This document shows positions 19,067 through 28,416 of a DNA stretch of 30,716 nt, piece after piece. The notes beneath the pieces are model-generated. The model worked only from the letters and a program-made list of their open reading frames with translations, was not told where the DNA came from and searched no databases. This DNA comes from Nemertoderma westbladi. Its lineage: Eukaryota; Xenacoelomorpha; Nemertodermatida; Nemertodermatidae. The first letter of the stretch is position 1, and every line of letters begins with the position of its first letter. A program made the position numbers and the translations under genes. The stretch is from NCBI GenBank assembly GCA_032718475.1, contig JAUCBJ010002491.1, positions 1-30,716 of the forward strand, written 5' to 3'.

Positions 19067-19765
19067 GAGACCACAACTGAGGGAACACCATACTCCTCAG
19101 ATAATGACGATATTAACTCTAATCCAGATCAATGGAGATATTGCCCTGGGACTATTAATCCAGCCGACATCGCTTCCAGAGGAGCAACCCCTCAAGAACT
19201 GATAGATACTCCGGACTGGTTAGGTGGACCCGAACTTCCTAAGTAAAGAAGAAGATGAATGGCCTCCCCATCTTACCACAGCTGAGATTAGACAAGCCAG
19301 GGGAGCGGAGAAAGTCAAACCTAAAACCCGGACGAGTAAATCAAAGTTATTCAAACCCGTGATAGATCGGTCTGTACTACACATTTCCAGGGACGACGCT
19401 GTAGATCTAAACTCCCCGCCACAAATAAATCTGTTGTTGAAATCAGAGAAAAAGACTGGAAATCTGGAACACCAGACGTCTCGCAGGGATTCTCACCTCT
19501 CCTGCAGAGAGCGATAAATCACTATAGCTCCTGGAATCGGCTTTGTAAGGCCGTCGTGTATTTGAAGCGATGTTTCTATCGTCACTATTCCAGGACGAAG
19601 AGGAAACCAGGAATTGTATTCGAGACGCAGCAGCTCAATCGCCCAGTTGGTCGTTTATGTTTACTGGAAAGAGACAGAGAACTGTCCGGAAACTATGGAA
19701 GGCAAGATACTCTTCCCACGACCACCTCCCTAATCCAACAAACATATAGGGACTCCCCAACGTAA
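19067..19765 (+). pseudogene. BEL/Pao Pol remnants: post-RNase H linker and integrase N-terminal edge
   Basis: Immediately after the protease frame, 19100-19230 reads CPGTINPADIASRGATPQEL and DTPDWLGGPE, the sequence that in BEL/Pao polyproteins sits after RNase H. A frameshift near 19225 moves to the frame of 19224-19517 (FLSKEEDEWPPHL). A second near 19480 moves to that ending at 19765, with HYSSWNRLCKAVVYLKRCFY near 19520-19575, the usual run-in to the integrase zinc-binding region. The integrase catalytic core expected next (several hundred residues) is absent, and the last ~50 codons have no match I recognise. RT and RNase H, which should lie between 19066 and about 19100, are missing. 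Confidence 0.75.
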
Positions 19766-20320
19766 CAGCGTCTGGAGTGGGTGTGTGACCATATTATTTT
19801 ATATTCGTTTTTTATTATTTTTATATTTAGGTATGTATTATTATGTAATTTTATAATAATCGTTTTCTTTAATTTTATTTAGTAGAATGTTATTTTAGCG
19901 ATTATTTAGTAGATTAGTGCAATATATATTCGCATTTATTACTTAATTACTTATATTATATATATTTAGTGCAACGGCGAGAAATAATTCTTTTTTCTCT
20001 TTCCTTACTGTCCGTATCATATTATAAACACGTGATTACAGTAAGATGAAATGTCCGTACTTATTAAAGTACAATAAAGCTCCTACTATACTCAAGTATT
20101 ATTGGTAAGTAGAGTATTAGGAATGCAAAGCTCAGATCCTCATGTCTCGGCTAAACCAAGCTCTGGGTAGACTTGGAAACGACTTGCCTCTTCTCACTGA
20201 CATTGCTTCTTGCAATATTGCTCTCATACCGTATATTAAATAATACGTATAGTAGCGTGATGTCCCTTTAACAGTAGCGTACAACGCAAATAAATCTGTT
20301 AAACCCTTTGACCATCTGTA
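19766..20320 (+). other. BEL 3' non-coding region, AT-rich part
   Basis: No open frame of note. 19790-19990 is very AT-rich with runs of T and TTATTTAG repeats. From 20100 the composition normalises. It precedes the structured motifs. Confidence 0.5.
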
Positions 20321-20418
20321 ATTCTAGTCGATTAAGATATCGCGGCACCCACCGATATACTTGAAAGACAAAATTCTAGAATCAGTGGTTAACGTCCCCA
20401 GACATGTTCTGGAATAAA
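20321..20418 (+). repeat. Structured RNA motif, copy 1
   Basis: An outer helix ATTCTAG (20321-20327) with CTAGAAT (20376-20382) encloses an 11-bp hairpin with one bulge: TTAAGATATCG (20332-20342) with CGATATACTTGA (20353-20364). Downstream is a small hairpin CCAGA-CATGT-TCTGG (20398-20412) abutting AATAAA (20413-20418). The same architecture recurs at 20573-20672 with base changes that preserve pairing. Confidence 0.6.
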
Positions 20419-20572
20419 TCGGTGCCCATCTTAAATATTACATAGTTAATATTTATAAAAAAATATTTAAACAAATGTTATAATAGAGTAAATACACACA
20501 AATAAACTCTAAGGAGTTTGTAAACCAAGAAAATTTATAAATCAAAATCTGTTAAAAATTAGATCCTTTAAA

Positions 20573-20672
20573 ATTCTAGTCGATTAAGATATCGTAGCAC
20601 TTACCGATACTCTTAAAAAGACAAATTTCCTAGAATCAAGGATCCCAGTCCCCAGACATGCTCTGGAATAAA
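20573..20672 (+). repeat. Structured RNA motif, copy 2
   Basis: The outer helix ATTCTAG (20573-20579) with CTAGAAT (20630-20636) is kept. The inner hairpin TTAAGATATCG (20584-20594) with CGATACTCTTAA (20605-20616) keeps 11 pairs although the bulge has moved and a T-G pair has become T-A. The small hairpin CCAGA-CATGC-TCTGG (20652-20666) again abuts AATAAA (20667-20672). Sequence between the helices has diverged considerably. Confidence 0.6.
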
Positions 20673-20707
20673 ATTGCGCCTATTTAATATTAAATAATAA
20701 AATTTAC

Positions 20708-20779
20708 GGGAATAAATTTAAATTCATATCCTTTCATGAATTTGATAAATTGTTATTTTATACAATTTATAATATTCCC
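20708..20779 (+). repeat. Three-way-junction-like inverted repeats
   Basis: GGGAATA (20708-20714) pairs with TATTCCC (20773-20779). Inside are two consecutive perfect 8-bp hairpins: AAATTCAT (20720-20727) with ATGAATTT (20736-20743), and ATAAATTG (20745-20752) with CAATTTAT (20763-20770). Together they form a compact junction within 72 nt. Confidence 0.6.
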
Positions 20780-20809
20780 AAAATTCCATTAATTAATAGA
20801 TCATGGGAG

Positions 20810-20853
20810 TGGAGATTCACCCTATTAAGTGTATTAGTGTGCGAGAATCTCCA
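20810..20853 (+). repeat. 9-bp hairpin
   Basis: TGGAGATTC (20810-20818) pairs perfectly with GAATCTCCA (20845-20853), 30 bp downstream of the three-way junction. Confidence 0.55.
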
Positions 20854-20964
20854 ATATATAGTCAATAGCCGATAAGATTCATAAAATCATGTATAAAGGG
20901 GAATATTGACAATTAAAGAATTACTATTAAATAGCATCCCAGATCTGTATGCATGAGAATTACC

Positions 20965-21022
20965 CTAATTCTACTGCTAGCTTTCCATAATGTCACCATG
21001 GCAACAACCACGCTAGAATTAG
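20965..21022 (+). repeat. 9-bp inverted repeat
   Basis: CTAATTCTA (20965-20973) pairs perfectly with TAGAATTAG (21014-21022) across a 40-nt loop. It is the last clear helix of the structured region. Confidence 0.45.
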
Positions 21023-21494
21023 AAGTGAGTTAAAAGAACAATAAAAGGCTTGCCCCATTGAATAGCATACGGCATAAATAGCGCACTGCTAGTATCCAGG
21101 GATACATAATAATAACGTGGCATTCTGGAAGGCACTTGACTAACGGTCAAATGGCCCGAGTGTGTACAATTTGTGACAGTTGTGTGGAATTTGTGCGTTT
21201 ATAGGTGAATGTTACTACTAAAGTGTGTTTACAGTAGCGAGTCGCAGTTGTGAAAGTAGCCCTAACCCTGCAGTAAGAACCTGAAGTAAATCTAAGCCCT
21301 TGGGACGGACAGTGGAGTGACTCGCGCTGGTTGTTGTTGTCATTGTGTAGCTACTATGTTGGCGATAGACACAGCAGCGACAGTACATCAGTGCTGAGGA
21401 TCTTGCGCTGTCCGGGGGCATTAAGGGGGAGGCATCAACGACCGCTAACCTAAATTATAATTAATTATAATATTGATAAACTCATATAGCAGCT
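21023..21494 (+). other. Non-coding leader of the 3' accessory gene
   Basis: No gene seen. The reverse-strand frame 21218-21421 has no recognisable motif. This stretch separates the structured region from the ATG at 21495 and could be an intron or 5' leader of a subgenomic mRNA, but no splice sites were established. Confidence 0.4.
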
Positions 21495-23043
21495 ATGACT
21501 GAGTTGATGGAAGATGATCTTGGTATCAGGGAGCGATATACCCTACCGTTGCAAGCGTTTGTTGATAGCCTAATACGCGGCGACGCTAGTCCCACTACTA
21601 CGGAGGATGATGGCCGTTATATCGAACCGCCAATGTCCAAGGAACAACTCACGCGTGAATTGGACTATAGAAAATCGCATCGCATATACGCATCGTAATG
21701 GTATGTATATGGACTTCTTAACTACTGGCCATCCTATCGATTTACATGATACGGACGACGTAGACACCGAAAGGGAAATGGTTCTATTTAAATATCATAC
21801 CCAGCGGAGTCGGAACGATAAACTGAGAATCGAACACGAAAATTCTATTCGAAACCAACTCGAAAGAGAAGATGTTAAAGAACCGAGTAAACGCAGTGAC
21901 TTCAACGTATATTTGGAATTCTTGAGAGAGACCTTGTAAAACTGGAGAAAGATCACCAGCGTTTCCCCTACAAGACGTGCGTCTTTGGTATTATTACGAT
22001 GAATGCCCTAGACCCAACCAACACACGGAAAGACAAACATCCGTGGAGACGTTGCGCTAAACACAGTTTTACTCGCTATATTTATGGGAGTTTCGAGCGA
22101 AACTTGTTCGACGTATCACCTACGCTCGCTCGACTCAAACGATCCTTAAATAAACCTATGATCAGAGTTCCGGAATACTTGGTCAGACCTCCTCATTCCC
22201 TAGTGAGACCTCAGACTCTTGATCCTAATAGTATGACGGATCCTCCTGAACTGTACTCATTGTTCAAAGATCTGGTGTTACCCGAACAATTAGTCGATGG
22301 CAGTCCAGTTGTGGGCTCCCTAGATATTCGCCCATCCTACCTAGCCGGATTGGGACGCGGACATTTAATATCGCCGTTCAACCCGTATAATCGTACCGGT
22401 TTAACCCCGATACAACCTGTCACCGAGGTGGAGGAGAGAGTTGAACGAAACGCGTTAGACACTATTCGACAAAAGATCGGAAAAGGACCTACAATTGTTT
22501 AGAGAAACGTAAATTGCAGCAGCAAGTCCAAGTGGTAAACGAATTAGCTTTATCTCAGTTCGATCGGGAAATCCAGAACCTCTAAGAAGATATCGAACTT
22601 GGACGACCCTACTCTCTGAAAGAGTTTTGAACGAATGCTTCCAACGACAAGCGGAGGAAAATCAGCTCGTGGAGAAGCATATCGATTTCAACAGAGCCCG
22701 AGAACGCGAGTCAGAAAGAACCATCAATCCGAGGAAATTTCTCACTACACACGGTCCACCTACCGCTCTCGTGCAAACGACCCATCAGGGACCAGTAAGA
22801 GCTGCTGTCTTAAAACGCGCTCTCAAGGTTGTTCGACCTCGTTCCACTGATGTAGATACCGATCAACCGGGTACCTCGACCGGCGGACACATCGACCGTA
22901 ACCCTAAACCTTCCGATGCAATTATATTGCACCCTTCACCGAGGAGTTATAGCCCTCCTAGTAAAGTGGCTCGCCCCGAAGAGAAAAGGACTCTTGCTAG
23001 CCTCAAAAAACCGCGTAAACGCCGTTCGCGTAAGAAAGACTAA
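21495..23043 (+). pseudogene. Unrecognised accessory gene before the 3' LTR (broken)
   Basis: Four open stretches fit one original gene of about 510 codons. 21495-21660 starts at ATG (TELMEDDLGIRERYTLPLQA). 21660-21925 is readable in the +1 frame (MYMDFLTTGHPIDLHDTDD, an acidic and basic charged region). 21925-22502 returns to the first frame (FPYKTCVFGIITMNALDP, HPWRRCAKHSFTRYIYGSFE, then SPTLARLKRSLNKPMIRVPEY). A third frame runs 22499-22625 with two stops and a helical, glutamine-rich character. 22627-23043 ends with a Pro/Ser-rich stretch and the basic tail LKKPRKRRSRKKD, a likely nuclear-localisation or nucleic-acid-binding signal. There is no signal peptide or membrane segment, so it is not envelope-like. 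The stretch looks richer in CpG than the BEL Gag region. I do not recognise the family. Its position, ending 78 bp before the 3' LTR, is that of an accessory gene. Confidence 0.6.
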
Positions 23044-23908
23044 CTGTTTAGAGTATTTTTATATTTTAGAAACTGTGATTTTTTATATTTTATAGAATTA
23101 AATCCCATTTTCTGGGAGCAGTGTAAAAGCTTTTGCGGATATAACCAGTCATTTTCTCCGCAATTAACTGTTTAGTTCTTTTAGCGGACATAACAAACCA
23201 TTTTATGCCGCAATATGCCAAATACTCTAAATAGAGTGTAGTTTCAGATAACGAAATCTGTCAGCTGATTTGCTGTCGATGTGGAACTTTCTTTGTTCAG
23301 GCTCGCTCGACCAATCAGAGCGATTTTCATTTTATTTGCACAGAGGCCTACGGGAAAACGCGCAATGCATTACAGTCTTTGTTTACCTTTCTGAGCGGGA
23401 ACAACTGCTTGGAAATGATTCTACTTCTGTGTTGGAAGTTTCAGACTTTGGCCAAAATTAGACGGCTTTGATTACAAGAACGTAAATCTATTATCTGCAA
23501 CTGCAGTACCAGTACTGCACTGATGAAACTGACTGGCCACCTGAACAACTGCAAACCAAACTCTGCACCTGGCTGCACCTACCAACTGCGGTACCGGTAC
23601 TACTGCACCTGTCAACTTGTCAACCGATCACCTGCACTGCGCAACTGTGCAACAAACTGGTCAACTGGCTGACTATCACCGCATTATTTTACTTCTGTTT
23701 ACTGTCTGTCATTAATGGTTATATGTTGATGGATATGTTGTTATATTTGGAGAATATCGATAAATAATCATAAAACCCCCCAATCTTCTTGATTACTAAA
23801 GGTTAGAGGGACCGGTTACCGGTAGCAATTGCGACTTACATCACAGTGGTTTTAGTGTGCATTAAATGCTATTTCATAATCCCTACATGTGTCAGTTGCT
23901 ATCCTCCT

Positions 23909-23946
23909 TATATATGATCAAATTCAGTGACGGTCGGCAGATCAGT
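23909..23946 (+). promoter_or_regulatory. 3' LTR core promoter copy
   Basis: Same TATA and initiator arrangement as in the 5' LTR. If active it would read outward into the 3' half of the LINE, which is in the same orientation. Confidence 0.45.
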
Positions 23947-23985
23947 GTGCAGCAGTGTGAAATCGTATGCAGCAGTGTGACAGAT

Positions 23986-23991
23986 AATAAA
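23986..23991 (+). terminator. 3' LTR polyadenylation signal AATAAA
   Basis: The copy expected to end the element's transcript, about 45 bp after the start-site position of the 3' LTR. Confidence 0.5.
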
Positions 23992-24365
23992 GCATCTCCT
24001 AAAGAATGCGCTATTTACGAAAATCAGTAGCCATCTCGTTGTGTTTAGTATAAGTCATAACTCTGTTTTATAATTAATGCGCCACGTCCTAAAGGAACTG
24101 TTAAAATTTCCCTGAAAGTGAATAATATTGTCAGAGACTATATAGTAACAATCAATCGAATAATACAGTAGGTCTGCAACACAATAAGGTCAAAGCATCC
24201 GAATCCAGTCTCCCTTAACTGTGGGTGAATGATCGCGCATAGACTGGCTTCGGCTAATGTTACTTCATGTGCATTAAATAATTGTTATAGGCTAAAGTCG
24301 ATTTATAAACAAGAGGACACCTAAAATTGGCAGGTTAAACTGCTAAAGGTCTGAAAGCGCGAACA

Positions 24366-24370
24366 AACCC
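24366..24370 (+). repeat. Target-site duplication, right copy (AACCC)
   Basis: It follows the terminal CA of the 3' LTR and matches 7498-7502. The LINE coding sequence resumes at 24371. Confidence 0.9.
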
Positions 24371-25716
24371 TGTAATTATAGACCTGTTAGTATCTTAGTA
24401 TTGTATCTAAAATTCTAGAACGTTCTGTTTTTCTACAGCTGGAAGCACATCTTAGTAGGCTAAATCTGATCTATGAACTTCAGTCCGGTTTTCGTAAATC
24501 ATATTCTACAGACACCTGCCTTATTAACTTAACTGATACAATTAGATGTAATAACGCAAAGGGTTTATATACCGGTATGGTAATATTGGACCTACAAAAG
24601 GCTTTCGATACTGTAGATCACGAAATTCTGCTTGGTAAGTTAGGCCTGATGGGTGTAGGTTCTATAGACTGGTTCAAGTCTTACCTCTCAGACAGAGGTC
24701 AAACTGTAGTTATTAGCAAATCGCAGTGGTGTACCACTGCGTGGATTACCTGTGGTGTACCGCAAGGGAGTATATTAGGTCCTCTGCTTTTTGTATGCTA
24801 TGTAAATGATACGATAAGTAGTATAGATCCCGATTTTAAACTCATTTTATATTCCGACGACAGTGCTCTTATTTTCTCTCATAAACATCCTATCCATATT
24901 TCCCAAAAGTTAAGTGCAGTTCTAGAATCCTGTAATGAGTGGTTGGTTGATAATAAGCTATCCATTCACTACGGTAAAGTATTTTGTTTGGTTCCAAAAG
25001 AAAGTTAAAGAAGGTAACTAAGTTTGAAGTCACTAGTAATGGACATAAGATTGAAAATAAAAAGGAAGTTAAATATTTAGGCGCCACATTGGATAACTCC
25101 TTATCAGGAGAAAGCATAGTGAAAAATATTTTCTCGAAAGTTAACAGTAGGCTTAGGTATCTATACAGAAACCAAAATAGTTTAAACACAGACTCCCGCA
25201 AGTTACTTTGCTTTTCTTTAATACAGTGTCACATGGACTATGCGTACTCTTCTTGGTATGAAGGCTTAACCAAACAGCTTAAATGTAAATTACAAGTAGC
25301 TCAGAATAAAGTAGTACGATTTATTAATATTAAAGACTACAAACCTAGGCACCACCTAACTCCAGATGACTTTTCTGAATCTGGACTACTTAACTTAGAT
25401 AGTAGAGTTAAGCAGCTACGCCTTAACCATGTGCATAAAGTGTATAATGGTAAATGTCCCAATTACCTAGAACAAAAATTCAACAGTCCGCGATACACAC
25501 TCTTATAGTACCAGAGCTAGTGCTTCAAACTTCTACCTCCCGAATTGTAAATCCTTTGAATCTGATACTTTCTTTTTTAACGGCATTAAAAATTGGAACG
25601 CTCTGCCTAATGAAATTAAAAACCTAAATAATCAACATTCTTTTAAATCTGCAGTTAAATCTCACCTCCGTGTGCAATGTAAAAGTAGGTACGATAGTCC
25701 TACAGTAAGTTATTAG
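24371..25716 (+). pseudogene. L2/CR1-like LINE reverse transcriptase, 3' half
   Basis: Continues the frame cut at 7502. CNYRPVSIL comes first, then a small frameshift near 24400 (before SKILERSVF). The main block follows: SGFRKSYSTD, VILDLQKAFDTVDH near 24580, GVPQGSILGPLLF near 24753 and YSDD at 24850-24861, the variant of the catalytic YADD box with both aspartates kept. A second break near 24975-25005 joins the frame of 24984-25508 (KYLGATLD, HMDYAYSSWY). A third near 25495-25510 joins the C-terminus (RASASNFYLP, FFNGIKNWNALPNEIKN), ending at TAG 25714-25716. These motifs are those of the L2/CR1 group of LINEs. The enzyme would copy the LINE RNA at a nicked target. Longest open parts are 24577-25008 and 24984-25508. 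Confidence 0.85.
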
Positions 25717-26040
25717 TTTATTAATTATTTACTATGTATACTGTAATTACGTTTTATAATAAATTGTTCTGTACATTACATCTTTATCGTTGAGTCGGAC
25801 ATTGTCACGCTCTCGGTAAAGTTGTACATGTACATAGTGTAATTACGTTTATATTGGTTTTAGGTTAGCGTAGTGTAATATTGTATTTGTAACCAAGTAA
25901 CATAAAGGACCCCCCTGGAAATAAGCTGCAAAGCTTTAGGGGTAATCCTATATATTATGTTGGACAATACCTTTATACCGGTACATTGTTTGGTGTATTT
26001 GTTATTGTTTTTACATAATGTATAAATAAATCTAAGCACA
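25717..26040 (+). mobile_element. 3' UTR and tail of the L2/CR1-like LINE
   Basis: Non-coding tail after the RT. It contains GGACCCCCCTGG...AAGCT-GCA-AAGCTT...GGGG at 25908-25942, a stem-loop of the kind that ends CR1/L2 LINEs and is thought to be recognised by their RT. The tail ends near 26030 with TATAAATAAATC repeats, which replace poly(A) in these elements. The exact 3' end is not fixed because no target duplication was matched. Confidence 0.65.
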
Positions 26041-26063
26041 TTCTTAAAACTGTTATGTTTTTG

Positions 26064-26530
26064 TCTGTTGTTGGTGTCCAGCAAGGTGCCCCATCTAGCG
26101 TGGTGCTCTTTTGCATTTACATTAATAGATTAGCTAGCTAAGATGATCCTAAGTACAGTTGTGACGAGGCGCCGCAGACTATTAATAAATTGGTTGAAAA
26201 TGGTTGTGCGGTGTATGTATATTTGGGAGTACCTTTTTTTGCAGATGGGAAGGTCCAGTGTACACTTAAGCACCACCGGCTTAAGTGCGAAGAAACTGTC
26301 AATAAATTTAACATTTTTACGAGCACGAACACAAGTTTACATTTTGCAATTAAAAAACGCGTATTTGATGCTGCAGTATTATCTGGCCTAGTATATGGAT
26401 CAGAAGCATAGTTAACGAGTGACACCAGTCTAATTGAAAAATATTATACCAGGATGGTGAAAGGTATTCTTGGTGTTAGGGCTCAAACCCCCACGGATAT
26501 TTGTTTTATAGAAGTAGGAGCACCACCCCT
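26064..26530 (+). pseudogene. Degraded LINE RT/C-terminal fragment, part 1
   Basis: One frame shows VVGVQQGAPSSVVLFCIYIN (the RT motif around the third catalytic block), an in-frame TAA, then a jump to YLGVPFFADGK, KKRVFDAAVLSGLVYGSE, an in-frame TAG at 26409-26411 where the family usually has Trp, and MVKGILGVRAQTPTDICFIE. The catalytic DD block between the first two is missing, so there is an internal deletion. This is a third LINE lineage in the window, distinct from the L2-like and EN-RT types. Its sequence continues at 28614 after an insertion. 26143-26425 in other frames are shadows. Confidence 0.65.
26509..26530 (+). repeat. 22-bp direct repeat, left copy
   Basis: TAGAAGTAGGAGCACCACCC followed by CT. 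It recurs at 28614-28635 with one difference. The LINE coding sequence reads up to here and resumes in the second copy, so this is a target-site duplication. Confidence 0.8.
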
Positions 26531-26905
26531 GTTACGATATATGGCGCTGTGTACTATTATCAGCCCATTATACAGTATAGAATATTTAGATAAGTCATAA
26601 TGACGTACAGCCATAATTAGATAGGGAAAATAAAATATCCACGTTTATAGATCTTATCCATTTTTGTATAGTATGTAGCCTTGCGTACGTAATTTTAAAA
26701 ACATAAATAAATAACATTTACGGTAGCAAGTTTCCTATAAAACCTTAATATGAGCTTGCCGTTTATTAGTATCAATCGAATTAATTGTGTATTTGCATTA
26801 ATTTCCGTTTATATTTGTCTTTAAATTGGCTTTATATCTAATTGTGCTTAATGTACTTTAATAATCGCGAAATTAATGTTATGGCCAGCAACCCGGACGC
26901 AATTC

Positions 26906-27060
26906 ATTACCATATATGGTAATAATTTGCGATTTGGAAGCACAAGGATCACAATCCGGCTTCCTTATTGGCCCAGCTGTTCCAGGTTGGTCTAATGGTG
27001 GCGTGGGTTGCTGGACCAATGAGACGATTATTGCGTCATCCCTATTTCATCACCTATAAA
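26906..27060 (+). promoter_or_regulatory. Promoter-like cluster: CArG, CCAAT, CRE-like, TATA
   Basis: A perfect 18-bp palindrome (ATTACCATATATGGTAAT, 26906-26923) contains a consensus SRF site CCATATATGG (26910-26919). It is followed by ATTGG (26967-26971, inverted CCAAT), CCAAT (27016-27020), TGCGTCAT (27032-27039, ATF/CRE-like) and TATAAA (27055-27060). Spacing and order resemble compact pol II promoters regulated by SRF, such as those of actin genes. Whether it drives anything is unknown. Confidence 0.5.
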
Positions 27061-28299
27061 TTGGCTGTGTTTCTGGTATGTGTGTGCAATTTTTCTTCAT
27101 CTTCCTATCCTTCTTGCATTATTATTCTCAATTACCTGTAATTCTTAATTCTTTGCAATTATTCTGTGTATTCTGCTTTGTGTAATTTCTGATTTAAATT
27201 CTTTGCTGTTCTTTCTCAATTATCAATGATTACTGCAAATTACAATCTCGAACTATGATTTCCACCTTTGATTACTAATTTCTATGTGATTTAAGATGCG
27301 ATAATCCTACGGGATTTCTTTAGACTGTCAGACTGTTTGTGAATGCATGCGCCGATACAGTAGCTATCTGTTCTAATGGAGGGCTAAAGTACCGGTAGGC
27401 GCGGCAGGCGCACCGGGGGGAAGCGATGAAGGGAGTGCAGAGGATCCAAAACGGGGCAACACTGGCGGGGGGTCACCGTTGCAGTCGGGCAGGGTTAGTC
27501 AGTGGGGACCGAGGACCTACCATTGTTACAGTATTAAGGGGCTGACGATACAGATTTTGTCTCTACCTTGTAGTGTTAGGGGACAGAACTTGGGGTTAGT
27601 TAGGAAGCCTATATGTAGCCAGGAGTGGCCTTCGTGTCTTACACTGCCATATTGATACACGGCCAACTGACAGGTTGACATACTGGTATGGTGATACGCT
27701 ACTGTGTGGTTTTAGTGCATTAGCTGACTGGTAGTTAGCGCAGTACGATAGTACTAGCTTATTTCTACGCTCTTTGTGTTGTTGCTAAAGTGTGCCTGAT
27801 TCTTAATTGTAAATGCTTAGATAGGCGCCGTTTCCTTTGATTGATTTCTATTTCTTAGTTTACGCTTTAATGATTGCTGATTAGGTCAAAATAATACAGT
27901 ACTTAGGCTGTTGCTAGAATAACTCAGTACATAATAATTTAGAACTACGTATTCTGGAACATCTAGTACTTAGTACGCAATTCCGTATTTATGACTGTAA
28001 TTAATTTAGCGATAAAATAAAATAAGAATTTGTACGCAGCATAGCGGAGAGTAGTTTAAGTAATTGTTTAGAATACTGTAGACTATTCACGCTGGGCGGT
28101 TATTTGAAAATAGCGGGGCAACAGTCTGATAGCAGCATCAAGTAAACAGTAGTAAGTTGCTGGCCTAAAGCCAGGTAGGCCAAGAAGGCAAGTTTAGACT
28201 CCAAATAAAGTAACAGAACTGGTCCCAGTAGGTTATTAACACATTCTCACATTCAACAATTTTGCCAGTGAATTCCAGTATTTGCGATAAGTGAACGCC

Positions 28300-28320
28300 G
28301 AGTGTAAGCCACTTACACTC
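28300..28320. repeat. Perfect hairpin GAGTGTAAG-CCA-CTTACACTC
   Basis: Nine paired bases with a three-base loop, near the right end of the 2.1 kb insertion. Confidence 0.6.
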
Positions 28321-28416
28321 ATTTTAAGTAGCCTAGGGAGCCGATTCGGGTTTATTGTTTTGGTTATTCCCGCTCATATCGACATCATTATGGCTCATAG
28401 ATCCGAACAGTTAGCT

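Larger units (their letters stand above)
7503..24365 (+). mobile_element. BEL/Pao LTR retrotransposon, ~16.9 kb, with nested insertions, lacking RT/RH/IN core
   Basis: Long direct repeats of 1243 and 1244 bp, beginning TGTAAAAGC and ending GCGCGAACA, bound the element, and a 5-bp duplication flanks it. The inside encodes a DUF1759-type Gag, BEL-style zinc knuckles and a DUF1758-type aspartic protease, which place it in BEL/Pao. The reverse transcriptase, RNase H and integrase catalytic core are absent; only the linker sequence after RNase H remains. Removing the foldback element, nested LINE and SINE leaves about 12.8 kb, very long for a BEL element that has lost most of Pol. Extra coding regions lie before DUF1759 and before the 3' LTR. 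No obvious tRNA primer-binding site follows the 5' LTR, and the purine tract before the 3' LTR is weak (CTGGGAGCAG). Confidence 0.9.
23122..24365 (+). repeat. 3' LTR of the BEL/Pao element
   Basis: 1244 bp, TG...CA, about 98% identical to the 5' LTR. TATATAT lies at 23909-23915, the initiator-like TCAGT at 23942-23946 and AATAAA at 23986-23991, matching the 5' copy. The U3 duplicated motif and ACCGGT palindromes are also kept. Confidence 0.93.

Noticed and set aside
20321-20672. Self-cleaving ribozyme (hammerhead type) in the duplicated motif
   Set aside because: The conserved hammerhead core (CTGATGA ... GAAA) is absent from both copies.
19766-21494. Hidden RT or integrase of BEL
   Set aside because: No frame on either strand shows RT, RNase H or integrase motifs; the region is AT-rich and non-coding.
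21495-23043. Envelope gene of the BEL element
   Set aside because: No signal peptide, transmembrane segment or cysteine pattern; the C-terminus is basic, not membrane-anchored.
7503-24365. Two separate insertions of one short element rather than one LTR retrotransposon
   Set aside because: The duplication AACCC lies only on the outer sides, the inner flanks do not match each other, and retroelement genes lie between.
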